From Cognatundibacterium rivi (GTDB lineage Bacteria; Pseudomonadota; Gammaproteobacteria; Burkholderiales; Burkholderiaceae_D), in assembly GCF_018139565.1 (NCBI RefSeq), contig NZ_JAGSPK010000001.1:372001-436000 (forward strand): a stretch of 64,000 nt of DNA, read 5' to 3'. Positions 26,775 to 35,800 of this stretch are shown here, piece after piece. The stretch's first letter is position 1, and every line of letters begins with the position of its first letter. The position numbers and the translations under genes were made by a program. Below the pieces are notes generated by a model. The model was not told the DNA's origin. It searched no databases and saw nothing but the letters and a program-made list of their open reading frames with translations.

Positions 26775-28946
26775 ATGATGTCCAGTACTAATGTCCAAAG
26801 AAGTTCTGATAACAAAGCCGGTTCCGCCGATCACAGCAATGATCTCACCGCCGATGCGGTACTAACTGGTGGCAAGCCCCGTCTTCCGCTCTTTGATGCG
26901 AGTCTGATCGGCCCGGCAATTGCCGACTCGTTCAGAAAACTTAGTCCACGTACGCAATTGCGCAGTCCGGTCATGTTCGTTGTGTATGTCGGCAGTGTGA
27001 TGACGAGTCTGTTGTTTCTGCAATCTCTGTTTGGCGAGGGGGAAGCCAGTACAGGATTTATTCTCGCCATTTCCGTTTGGCTATGGTTCACCGTTTTATT
27101 CGCCAATTTTGCCGAGTCGCTGGCAGAGGGACGCAGCAAAGCACAGGCGGCATCATTACGGGCGCTGAAGCAAACGGTCATGGCTAAAAAACTGGCTATT
27201 CCTCAACATGGCACCACCTGGCTGCCAGCGGCAGTGGAAGATCTGCGTAAAGACAACGTTTTTTTAGTCGAAGCCAACGATATCATTCCGTTGGATGGCG
27301 AAGTGATAGAGGGTGTTGCTACAGTAGACGAGAGCGCAATCACAGGCGAGTCTGCTCCGGTGATACGTGAATCTGGCGGTGATTTTTCTGCCGTGACGGG
27401 CGGTACCCGGGTGTTGTCTGACTGGCTGGTGGTGCGCGTGACGTCGAATCCTGGTGAGGGCTTTATCGATCGCATGATCGCCATGGTCGAAGGTGCGAAA
27501 CGTCAGAAAACACCAAACGAGGTTGCCCTGACTATTTTACTGATCGCCTTAACCATTATTTTTCTGGTGGTGACGGTAAGTTTGTTGCCGTTTTCATTGT
27601 TCAGTGTCGATGCGGCAAAAGCACTCGGAATGACTTCACAGCCGATTTCTATCACGGTACTCATTGCGCTATTAGTGTGTCTGATCCCAACCACCATCGG
27701 CGGATTGTTGTCAGCCATTGGCGTAGCGGGCATGAGCCGCATGATGCAGGCAAATGTCATCGCGACTTCAGGTCGCGCGGTTGAAGCTGCCGGAGACGTG
27801 GATATCCTGTTGCTCGATAAAACCGGCACGATTACCTTAGGCAATCGTCAGGCATCCGAGTTTTTCCCTGCCCCCGGCGTGACACCTTCCGAACTTGCCG
27901 ACACTGCGCAACTCGCGTCGCTGGCCGACGAAACACCTGAAGGCCGCAGTATCGTGGTGTTGGCAAAACAACGCTTTAATTTACGTGAAAGGGAAATGTC
28001 GCCACTCCACGCACAGTTTGTCCAGTTCACTGCGCAAAGCCGTATGAGTGGCGTCGACATCGGAGAGCGCGTTGTACGCAAGGGCGCTGCTGATGCTGTC
28101 AGAAAATTTGTCGAAGCGATGGGGCGTTCCTTTCCGCTGGAGGTCGCGAAAACCGTCGATGACATTTCCCGTCGTGGCAGTACGCCGCTGGTCGTGGTGG
28201 ATGATGGTCGGGTGATGGGAACGATAGAGTTGAAAGACATCGTCAAGGGGGGCATCAAGGAACGCTTTGCCGAGTTGCGTCGTATGGGAATTAAAACCAT
28301 CATGATTACCGGCGACAATAAACTGACGGCAGCAGCGATTGCGGCAGAGGCGGGTGTCGATGATTTTTTAGCAGAAGCCACGCCGGAAGATAAGCTCAAG
28401 CTGATACGCAGTTATCAGTCCGACGGTCGCCTCGTCGCTATGACTGGTGATGGGACTAATGATGCGCCTGCATTGGCGCAGGCGGATGTGGCGGTGGCAA
28501 TGAATTCCGGTACGCAGGCCGCCAAAGAGGCGGGAAACATGGTCGATCTGGATTCGAATCCAACGAAGTTGCTGGAGATCGTGGAAATCGGTAAACAGAT
28601 GCTGATGACGCGCGGCTCTCTGACGACTTTTTCCATCGCCAACGATATCGCTAAATATTTTGCGATTATTCCGGCCGCATTTGTGGCGACTTATCCGGAA
28701 TTAAAAACACTGGACATCATGCATCTGACCAGCCCTTCGTCAGCCATCATGTCTGCGGTGATATTCAATGCATTGATCATCGTATTTCTGATTCCGCTGG
28801 CGCTCAAAGGCGTGAAATACCGTGCGATCGGTGCATCGCTGTTATTGCGTCGCAATCTGTTGATTTATGGCCTTGGCGGCATTCTCTTGCCATTTGCCGG
28901 TATCAAACTGATCGATATGATTCTGACCGCATTGCAATTGGCTTAA
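26775..28946 (+). CDS. kdpB: K+-transporting ATPase subunit B (P-type ATPase)
   Basis: About 723 aa P-type ATPase subunit. It shows the actuator motif TGESAPV, the phosphorylated Asp in [13 protein letters not shown] (near residue 345), the nucleotide-domain KGAAD, and the hinge [26 protein letters not shown] ribosome site lies before two adjacent ATGs at 26775 and 26778; either may start. It is 8 bp after kdpA. The N-terminal ~40 residues are Ser/Asp-rich and longer than in E. coli KdpB. Confidence 0.96.
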   Translation: MMSSTNVQRSSDNKAGSADHSNDLTADAVLTGGKPRLPLFDASLIGPAIADSFRKLSPRTQLRSPVMFVVYVGSVMTSLLFLQSLFGEGEASTGFILAISVWLWFTVLFANFAESLAEGRSKAQAASLRALKQTVMAKKLAIPQHGTTWLPAAVEDLRKDNVFLVEANDIIPLDGEVIEGVATVDESAITGESAPVIRESGGDFSAVTGGTRVLSDWLVVRVTSNPGEGFIDRMIAMVEGAKRQKTPNEVALTILLIALTIIFLVVTVSLLPFSLFSVDAAKALGMTSQPISITVLIALLVCLIPTTIGGLLSAIGVAGMSRMMQANVIATSGRAVEAAGDVDILLLDKTGTITLGNRQASEFFPAPGVTPSELADTAQLASLADETPEGRSIVVLAKQRFNLREREMSPLHAQFVQFTAQSRMSGVDIGERVVRKGAADAVRKFVEAMGRSFPLEVAKTVDDISRRGSTPLVVVDDGRVMGTIELKDIVKGGIKERFAELRRMGIKTIMITGDNKLTAAAIAAEAGVDDFLAEATPEDKLKLIRSYQSDGRLVAMTGDGTNDAPALAQADVAVAMNSGTQAAKEAGNMVDLDSNPTKLLEIVEIGKQMLMTRGSLTTFSIANDIAKYFAIIPAAFVATYPELKTLDIMHLTSPSSAIMSAVIFNALIIVFLIPLALKGVKYRAIGASLLLRRNLLIYGLGGILLPFAGIKLIDMILTALQLA

Positions 28947-28966
28947 CGTAGAAATTGAGGATAATC

Positions 28967-29563
28967 ATGAACTCTGTTAGTAACTCTTTCACTCACACTC
29001 TGCGTCCTGCATTCATGCTGTTTTGCAGCCTGTCAATTCTGGTTGGCGTGCTCTATCCGGTTGCACTGACCGGCGTCGGTAAGATCGCTTTTGCAGATAA
29101 AGCGGAAGGTAGTCTGATCCGCAAAGACGGAAAAATAGTTGGTTCTTCTCTGATAGGACAAGCTTTCAGTTCGCCACAGTATTTTTGGGGACGTCCTTCG
29201 GCAACTGGCCCTATGCCAAACAACCCGCTTGCTTCCAGCGGTAGCAATTTTGGTCCTAGTAATCAGGCTCAGACGGATGCCGTCAAAGCCCGTATCGATG
29301 CGCTGAAAGCAGCAGATCCTGCAAACACGGCCAAAATACCGGTTGATCTGGTGACGGCGTCTGCCAGCGGGCTCGATCCTGACATCAGCCTTGCTGCAGC
29401 GTATTATCAAGCATCCCGTGTGGCGCATGCGCGGCAGATAGGGGCAGATCAGGTGCGCAACCTGATTGATGAACTTGCCGAACATCCGGTGATCGGTCTG
29501 TTTGGTGAAGCACGGGTCAATGTTCTGGCGTTAAACCTGGTGCTGGATCAGAAGAAAAAATAA
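28967..29563 (+). CDS. kdpC: K+-transporting ATPase subunit C
   Basis: 198 aa. It has one N-terminal membrane helix (AFMLFCSLSILVGVLYPVALTG), then a periplasmic domain with IGQAFSSPQYFWGRPSATGP, SGSNFGPSN and the C-terminal AAYYQASRVAHAR region usual for KdpC. It assists K+ delivery in the complex. A TTGAGG ribosome site precedes the ATG at 28967. kdpD follows after 114 bp. Confidence 0.95.
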   Translation: MNSVSNSFTHTLRPAFMLFCSLSILVGVLYPVALTGVGKIAFADKAEGSLIRKDGKIVGSSLIGQAFSSPQYFWGRPSATGPMPNNPLASSGSNFGPSNQAQTDAVKARIDALKAADPANTAKIPVDLVTASASGLDPDISLAAAYYQASRVAHARQIGADQVRNLIDELAEHPVIGLFGEARVNVLALNLVLDQKKK

Positions 29564-29677
29564 GTAGTGCCACATGTTGCAGAAATTTGATGTGATATGG
29601 ACGTGCGCGAATGCTGCGCTTCCGTCAATTCTGTCACTCAGCTGCTTTGACTGATTTTCAAGAGAAATACAATAACG

Positions 29678-32476
29678 ATGGCCATCAATAGCGATCAGCG
29701 CCCTAACCCCGATATGTTGCTGGCACATGTGCAGGCGCAGGAGCGCCGCGCCGCGCGTGGCAAGTTGCGCATCTACTTCGGCGCGTCTGCCGGTGTTGGT
29801 AAAACCTATGCAATGCTGACCGCCGCGCGGAAAATGCTGGCAGATGGGCGTCAGGTATTAGTCGGTGTGATAGAAACTCACGGCAGGGAAGAAACCGCTG
29901 CCTTGCTGCATGGTCTGGATGTTTTGCCGCTGCGGAATATTCCTTATCGCGACAAAGTGTTGACCGAGTTTGATATTGACGCAGCGCTCGCGCGGCATCC
30001 CTCATTGATACTGATGGATGAGTTGGCACACTCGAACGCATCCGGCTCCCGCCATCCTAAACGTTGGCAAGATGTCGAAGAATTGCTGGATGCCGGCATC
30101 GATGTCTACACGACCGTGAATGTCCAGCATTTAGAAAGTCTGAATGATGTGGTCGGCAGTATTACCGGAATACGGGTGGCAGAAACCGTGCCGGATACCG
30201 TGTTTGATGAAGCCGATGAAGTGGTGCTGGTGGATATTCCTGCTGATGAGCTGTTAGCCAGGCTGAAATCAGGGCGGGTATATCAGATACCGCAGGCAGA
30301 ACGCGCTGCGAAGAATTTTTTTCGCAAAGGAAATCTGATTGCCTTGCGTGAGCTGGCCTTGCGCCGCACTGCTGACAGGGTAGAGGATGATGTCCGCGCC
30401 TATAAAATTGAAAAATCGATCAATACCGTCTGGAAAACGGATGCCGCATTGCTTGCTTGTGTTGGACCTGGACGTGGTGCGGATCACCTTATCCGCAGTG
30501 TCGCCCGACTGGCAGGACAAATGAATGCGGTCTGGCATGCGATTTATATCGAAACACCTGCATTGCAAAAGTTACCGGCAGTGCAGCGTGAACGCATTTT
30601 AAAAAGTCTGAAGCTGGCGCAGGATCTGGGTGCGAATACGGCGGTGTTATTCAGTAATGATATTGCACAGGCGATTGTTGATTATGCACACGGACAGAAT
30701 TTTTCACGTGTCGTGATGGGGCGGCAGTCACGCCTGTCAAGTCAGTTACCGTGGACGACGTCATATGCGAGGACGGTTGCTGCATTAGCGCCGCATATTG
30801 ATCTGATAGAAATTGGTCGCGCCGCATCTGATCATGAGGATTCGCTGTCAGAGATGGCGGCGGAATCTGTTGCGATTCACTCACCGGATAAACGCATCCC
30901 GGTTGCCAATCGATACCAGATACGGAGTTATCTGCTGGCCGCACTGGCAAGTATGGCGACAGCGCTGGTGGCGACTCCCTTGCTCGACATTTTTAATCTG
31001 GTCAATATTGCGATGTTGTTTTTATTGACTGTCGTGCTGGTCGCCGTGCGTTTTGGTCGGGGGCCATCCGTACTGGCAACGGTGGTGGGCGTATTGGCGT
31101 TTGATTTCTTTTTTGTGCCGCCGCGTTTTTCATTTGCCGTCAGTGATCTGCAATTCGCCATGACGTTTGTCGTCATGCTCGTGGTCGGGCTGATTACCGG
31201 ACATCTCACGGCGGGTTTGCGGTATCAGGCAAAGGTTGCCTCACGCAGAGAATCCCGCTCCCGTGCTTTATACGAATTTGCCCGTGATTTATCCGGCGTT
31301 TTACAGGGCGAACAGATCTCTGATAAAACGCAGGCCATCATACAGCGTGCGTTCCGGGCGAACGCGACCCTCTTGTTGCCCGACGATGAAGGTCGCCTAC
31401 AGCCACCTTCACCCGAAGTCGCAGGTTTAGATATGGGAATAGCGCAATGGGCTTTTGATAAAGCCGAAACCGCAGGTATCGGTACCGACACTCTGCCTGC
31501 CAGCAATTTCTTTTATTTGCCGCTGGTGGCGCCTATGCGTACACGTGGATTGCTTGCGATACAACCTGATAATCGTCGCTGGATACTCATACCGGAACAA
31601 AGGCAGCAGCTGGATACATTTGCGGCGCTGGCAGCGATTGCACTGGAGCGTCTGCATTACATTGAGGTGGCGCAGAATGCACTGGTGCACATGGAGTCCG
31701 AGCGTTTACGCAATTCCTTGCTGGCTGCTCTGTCACATGATTTACGTACACCGCTGACCTCGCTGGTAGGAATTTCCGAATCGCTGACGATATCAATACC
31801 GCCACTCAGTGATCGCCAGAAAGAGATGGCGCACGCCTTACATGATGAAACCCTGCGTATGAGTGCGTTGGTCTCCAATCTGTTAGACATGGCGCGCATA
31901 CAGAGTGGTGAAATCAAACTCGATCTGCAATGGCAGCCGCTGGAAGAAGTAATCGGCAGCTCTATCCGTATCTGCGCACCACAACTGAAAGAGCATCAGG
32001 TGCAGACGATCATGGCAGCGGATTTACCGTTAATACATTTTGATGCCGTGCTGATAGAACGTGTGCTTTGTAATCTGCTGGAAAATGCGGCGAAATATAC
32101 ACAGGCAGGTTCCCGTATTACCCTCAGTGCCGAAACCAGCGGAGCCGACATCAGTATCAAGGTATTTGATAATGGGCCGGGTCTGCCACAGGGCCGAGAA
32201 GAGGCCGTGTTTGAAAAATTTACCCGTGGTGAAAGAGAGTCTTCTAAACCGGGTGTGGGGCTTGGGCTGGCCATCTGTCGCGCTATCGTTGAAGCCCATA
32301 AAGGGCGTATCCATGCTGGTGTGTCGCCTGACGGCGGTGCCTGTATTATCATTTCTCTGCCATTAGGAAATCCGCCAGATATGTCCGATATGCCGGACAT
32401 GGAAATCATGAGTCTCATGAATCACGAAGCACAAACCATCGGCAGCAACAATCCTATACGACCATTATCCGTATGA
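29678..32476 (+). CDS. kdpD: K+-responsive sensor histidine kinase KdpD
   Basis: 932 aa. The N-terminal KdpD domain has Walker A GASAGVGKTYAML and the region RHPKRWQDVEELLDAGIDV. A Usp-like domain follows (residues 250-370), then four DUF4118 membrane helices (near 420-510), a GAF-like region, HisKA with the phosphorylated His in LSHDLRTPLTSL, and an HATPase with NLLENAAKY and GVGLGLAICRAIVEAH. It senses K+/turgor and phosphorylates KdpE. The last 4 bp overlap kdpE. Confidence 0.95.
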   Translation: MAINSDQRPNPDMLLAHVQAQERRAARGKLRIYFGASAGVGKTYAMLTAARKMLADGRQVLVGVIETHGREETAALLHGLDVLPLRNIPYRDKVLTEFDIDAALARHPSLILMDELAHSNASGSRHPKRWQDVEELLDAGIDVYTTVNVQHLESLNDVVGSITGIRVAETVPDTVFDEADEVVLVDIPADELLARLKSGRVYQIPQAERAAKNFFRKGNLIALRELALRRTADRVEDDVRAYKIEKSINTVWKTDAALLACVGPGRGADHLIRSVARLAGQMNAVWHAIYIETPALQKLPAVQRERILKSLKLAQDLGANTAVLFSNDIAQAIVDYAHGQNFSRVVMGRQSRLSSQLPWTTSYARTVAALAPHIDLIEIGRAASDHEDSLSEMAAESVAIHSPDKRIPVANRYQIRSYLLAALASMATALVATPLLDIFNLVNIAMLFLLTVVLVAVRFGRGPSVLATVVGVLAFDFFFVPPRFSFAVSDLQFAMTFVVMLVVGLITGHLTAGLRYQAKVASRRESRSRALYEFARDLSGVLQGEQISDKTQAIIQRAFRANATLLLPDDEGRLQPPSPEVAGLDMGIAQWAFDKAETAGIGTDTLPASNFFYLPLVAPMRTRGLLAIQPDNRRWILIPEQRQQLDTFAALAAIALERLHYIEVAQNALVHMESERLRNSLLAALSHDLRTPLTSLVGISESLTISIPPLSDRQKEMAHALHDETLRMSALVSNLLDMARIQSGEIKLDLQWQPLEEVIGSSIRICAPQLKEHQVQTIMAADLPLIHFDAVLIERVLCNLLENAAKYTQAGSRITLSAETSGADISIKVFDNGPGLPQGREEAVFEKFTRGERESSKPGVGLGLAICRAIVEAHKGRIHAGVSPDGGACIIISLPLGNPPDMSDMPDMEIMSLMNHEAQTIGSNNPIRPLSV

Positions 32477-33207
32477 ATACATCAGCACCGACGCCGCCTA
32501 TGTCAGAAAACAATGGCACTCTGCCCACCGCTTTGCTGGTGGAAGATGAACCGCAAATCCGCCGCTTCGTCCGCAGCTCTTTAGAAGAAGGTGGCTGGCA
32601 GGTGTTTGAGTCCGGCACTTTACAACGCGGGCTGATCGATGCCGGCACCCGCCAGCCTGATCTGATTATTCTGGATCTTGGTCTGCCTGATGGTGACGGT
32701 ATCGACTTTATTAAAGACGTGCGCAGATGGTCGGGTGTCCCTATCATCGTGTTGTCAGCCAGAGTCAGCGAAGCGGAAAAAATTAAAGCGCTGGATGCCG
32801 GTGCCGACGACTATCTGACGAAACCATTTGGTGTCGGTGAATTACAGGCGAGGGTGCGGGCAACTTTGCGGCGTCAGCGTCAACCCGGTAGTACACCAGA
32901 TGGCGTCGTTCAGTTTGGCGACGTTAAAGTCGATGTGCAGGCGCGTATGGTCATGAAAGCGGGCGTCATCGTCAAACTCACCCCGACTGAATTTCGTCTG
33001 CTGAGCGCACTGATCAATAGTGCTGGCCGGGTCGTGACGAACCCACAATTATTACGCGAAGTATGGGGACCATCGCATACAGAAAGTGGCCATTATCTGC
33101 GCATTTACATGCGCTATCTGCGGCATAAATTAGAAGATGATCCGACCCAGCCACGTTATCTGCTGACCGAAACAGCGGTTGGTTACCGATTGTTATTACC
33201 TAGCTGA
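32473..33207 (+). CDS. kdpE: response regulator KdpE
   Basis: 244 aa OmpR/PhoB-type regulator. The receiver has an acidic pocket in LLVEDEPQ, the acceptor Asp in IILDLGLPDGDG, and Lys in DYLTKPFGVGELQAR. The C-terminal winged helix includes LTPTEFRLLSALINSAGRVVTN and YLRIYMRYLRHKLEDDP. It overlaps kdpD by 4 bp, so the pair is co-translated. An internal ATG at 32512 is possible but would give an unusually short N-terminus. It should activate the kdp promoter near 24660. Confidence 0.95.
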   Translation: MNTSAPTPPMSENNGTLPTALLVEDEPQIRRFVRSSLEEGGWQVFESGTLQRGLIDAGTRQPDLIILDLGLPDGDGIDFIKDVRRWSGVPIIVLSARVSEAEKIKALDAGADDYLTKPFGVGELQARVRATLRRQRQPGSTPDGVVQFGDVKVDVQARMVMKAGVIVKLTPTEFRLLSALINSAGRVVTNPQLLREVWGPSHTESGHYLRIYMRYLRHKLEDDPTQPRYLLTETAVGYRLLLPS

Positions 33208-33377
33208 TTTTCCATTTTTTCTCTGAGTATCCGGCGTCAGAATCTGTCCGCCGGAGGGGCTTCTGCACGCCTGAAATTTAATTTTTATATGTTTTTCATC
33301 ACTCAGCGAATTGAAATTTGCGGCGGACGATGAACATCAACCAGAACGACATTGTCGTTATCATGAAAGGAAGTACT

Positions 33378-34124
33378 ATGAAAAAAATACTTGTGGCAGC
33401 AATTTTCCCGACCGTATTTTCTGTGGGCTATGTCCAGGCGCAGGAAGTCAAACCTGAAATGAAGTCAGACAACGAAATCAGTTTTAATGCTGCGCTGACT
33501 TCCGACTACCGTTATCGCGGTATTTCGCAAACACGTCTGCAAGCGGCTTTGCAAGGTGGCGCTGATTACGTTCACAATCCGAGCGGATTATATGCGGGCG
33601 CATGGTTTTCCAGCATTAAGTGGACGAAAGATGCTGGCGGCGGCGGTAATCTTGAAGCGGATCTGTATGCTGGTCGCCGTGGTGAGATCAACAAAGACAT
33701 CAGCTACGACATCGGTGTGCTGAGCTACGTCTACCCCTCTAACGGATTGACTACTGATGCGAATACCAGCGAGGTTTATGGACAACTGACCTACGGCCCG
33801 GCCTACGTGAAGTATTCACATGCCGTCACCAATTTATTTGGTATCTCCGACAGTAAAAATAGTGGCTATCTCGATCTGGGGGCCAACATCGATGTCGCCG
33901 CAGGGCTGACGTTGAACATCCATGCAGGGCGTCAGCAGGTGAAAAATAACAGTGCCAGCAGTTATACAGATTGGAAAATCGGCATCACTAAAGATTTTGG
34001 TGTCTTGACAGGCGCTGTGGCAGTGGTTGGCACGAATGCCAGTGAGACGAGCTATGCGTCCCCCGCAAACGGGAAGTTTCTTGGCAAGACAGCCCTGATC
34101 GTCAGCTTCAGCAAAACGTTTTAA
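33378..34124 (+). CDS. TorF-family putative outer-membrane porin
   Basis: 248 aa. The signal peptide (MKKILVAAIFPTVFSVGYVQAQ) is followed by the family signature SFNAALTSDYRYRGISQT near residues 36-53. The C-terminal beta strand ends VSFSKTF with terminal Phe. It matches the TIGR02001/TorF group of small outer-membrane beta barrels with unproven transport role. AAAGGA precedes the ATG at 33378. It is transcribed alone and ends at a hairpin shared with rcnA. Confidence 0.85.
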   Translation: MKKILVAAIFPTVFSVGYVQAQEVKPEMKSDNEISFNAALTSDYRYRGISQTRLQAALQGGADYVHNPSGLYAGAWFSSIKWTKDAGGGGNLEADLYAGRRGEINKDISYDIGVLSYVYPSNGLTTDANTSEVYGQLTYGPAYVKYSHAVTNLFGISDSKNSGYLDLGANIDVAAGLTLNIHAGRQQVKNNSASSYTDWKIGITKDFGVLTGAVAVVGTNASETSYASPANGKFLGKTALIVSFSKTF

Positions 34125-34149
34125 TGGTGGATCAGTGCGCCAGGCAGTT

Positions 34150-34181
34150 AGTAAAGAGCGGCCTTGCAGCCGTTCTTTACT
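34150..34181. terminator. hairpin between convergent torF-like and rcnA genes
   Basis: Arms AGTAAAGAGCGGC and GCCGTTCTTTACT pair at 12 of 13 positions around a 6-nt loop. The convergent position and the A/T-flanked stem suggest a bidirectional terminator. Confidence 0.6.
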
Positions 34182-34185
34182 CATC

Positions 34186-35292
34186 TTATTTCAGTAAGCT
34201 ATGCAAGCCTTCATAAGCCAGGTAGAACCCGACCAGTAAAATCACTGCACCGGATAAATATGGCGCTTTGCGGGCAAATGTGCCGAAGCCGCTCCAGCGT
34301 TTTGAAATGTGTTTGATGCTCAACGCGGCCAAGACACCAGACATGACCATGGTCAGTGCCAGGCCAATACTGAAGCAGAGTACCAGAGTTGCACCCAGTG
34401 CGACTTTCTTCAGTTGCAGGCAGAGCAGCAAGACCGTGATCGACGCCGGGCAGGGAATCAGGCCGCCGGTTAAACCAAACATGACAATTTGTCCGGTTGT
34501 CACTTCGCGGTTGGTGAAGCGACGACGTATGTCGTTCGCATGGGCGAGTGCATGCGCGTCCTGATACTCGTCACCGGCCACGTCCAGGCCGTCTGACTCT
34601 GCATGATGATGTTCATGTTCTGCGAAATGCACGACATATTCATGCGAGTGACTGCCGTGACCTAAGTGCAAATGGGCAGAAAACTCGTGTGGCTCAGGGA
34701 TGGTCTGTTCCGATTCTATGAAACCTTCTCGTTGCACAAACCTGAACGTTTGGCGCTCTTTCTGATTGCGCACCGTTTCCAGCGTCAGCTGATCTGCTGT
34801 CCAGACGTGATTGCGCTGCTTGTCCTGATTGTCTTGATACAGCCGGAACCGTGGTGGTACTCCGTCTTCAAATATCTCCAGTCGCACAATGCCATGCCCC
34901 GTATCGATCTCTTGCATATCGTCATGATGATGGTGGTGAGCATGATGCTGATCGCGCCAGGTACGCCACATCATCCAGACCGCGATGCTGATAATCAAAA
35001 TTGCAGACACCACCTGTAAGTAAGGTTCGCTGGCTTCGGCATTCCATTGCTGACCGAAATACATACCGGCCAGGGCAATGATCCAGACAACGACGGTATG
35101 CGACAGGGTTGCCGACAAGCCCAGCAAAACGGCCTGTGTCAGCGTACCGCGGACAGCGATGATAAATGCCGCCATCATGGTTTTTGAATGACCAGGTTCC
35201 AGCCCGTGTAAAGCACCGAGCAGGATGGCGCTGGGAATAAACAGCCAGGCGTTTGTTGCGCCCTGTTGCAGTAGCGTTGAGAATTCAATCAT
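34186..35292 (-). CDS. rcnA: nickel/cobalt efflux permease RcnA
   Basis: 368 aa NicO-family inner-membrane exporter. The first helix carries the signature LLGALHGLEPGHSKTMMAAF. A His-rich cytoplasmic loop follows (AHHHHHDDM), then a long acidic/His insert near residues 140-245 with HLHLGHGSHSHEY and HEHHHAES, and the second signature GLTGGLIPCPASITVLL. The insert is longer than in E. coli RcnA. It lies 10 bp after rcnR in a two-gene operon and should be derepressed by Ni2+ or Co2+. Confidence 0.92.
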   Translation of the reverse strand: MIEFSTLLQQGATNAWLFIPSAILLGALHGLEPGHSKTMMAAFIIAVRGTLTQAVLLGLSATLSHTVVVWIIALAGMYFGQQWNAEASEPYLQVVSAILIISIAVWMMWRTWRDQHHAHHHHHDDMQEIDTGHGIVRLEIFEDGVPPRFRLYQDNQDKQRNHVWTADQLTLETVRNQKERQTFRFVQREGFIESEQTIPEPHEFSAHLHLGHGSHSHEYVVHFAEHEHHHAESDGLDVAGDEYQDAHALAHANDIRRRFTNREVTTGQIVMFGLTGGLIPCPASITVLLLCLQLKKVALGATLVLCFSIGLALTMVMSGVLAALSIKHISKRWSGFGTFARKAPYLSGAVILLVGFYLAYEGLHSLLK

Positions 35293-35302
35293 GTTGAGCG
35301 CT

Positions 35303-35590
35303 TTATTTTAAGTAACTTCTCACCACATCGATCAGCTGTTCGCGTGCGTCGGTGTGGTCTTCATGGTGTTCAGTGCTGTCATGCGGTGCGTCGATCAGAT
35401 GCGTGCGTATGTGATCTTCCAGTACCGTCGCGAGCAGCCCATTCATTGCGCCGCGGCAACTGGTGATCTGATGCAGAATTTCCATGCAGCCTTTTTCCTC
35501 TTCCAGCGCCCGTTCTATGCTATCGAGCTGCCCACGGATACGACGTACCCGGTTCAGTAGCTTTTGCTTGTCTTTAATCGTGTGGCTCAT
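35303..35590 (-). CDS. rcnR: Ni/Co-responsive repressor RcnR
   Basis: 95 aa all-helical CsoR/RcnR-family repressor. Counting from the ATG at 35590, His3, Cys35, His60 and His64 are all present, which is the RcnR metal-site fingerprint; FrmR relatives lack His3 and His64. RVRRIRGQLDSIERALE is the DNA-contact helix. The C-terminal tail carries extra His/Asp residues (HEDHTDAR). No ribosome site is seen before the ATG, so the message may be leaderless. The longer frame from 35629 would start inside the operator. Confidence 0.9.
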   Translation of the reverse strand: MSHTIKDKQKLLNRVRRIRGQLDSIERALEEEKGCMEILHQITSCRGAMNGLLATVLEDHIRTHLIDAPHDSTEHHEDHTDAREQLIDVVRSYLK

Positions 35591-35603
35591 AACAAATAAA
35601 ATA

Positions 35604-35625
35604 GGGTAGGGGGGTATACTATACA
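35604..35625. promoter_or_regulatory. RcnR operator-like G-tract
   Basis: A GTA-GGGGGG-TATACTATAC sequence directly upstream of rcnR. A six-G tract flanked by TA/TACT elements is the known RcnR operator style (TACT-G6-N-AGTA). It also overlaps the likely -10 region of rcnRA (TATAGTATAC on the minus strand). Confidence 0.6.
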
Positions 35626-35800
35626 TCATTCAGTAAATACATAGAAAATCAGTCTTACGCCTGAATCGGTGCGTTATTTTTCGCCGCAGCCTGCATGAAG
35701 TAAACAGTGTCACAGGGATGACATACGCCCCCCTTATAGTGAGCGCCCGTATTCGATTAGTTCGATTCGTTCGACCCACCCAACTCACTGTGTATAGAAA

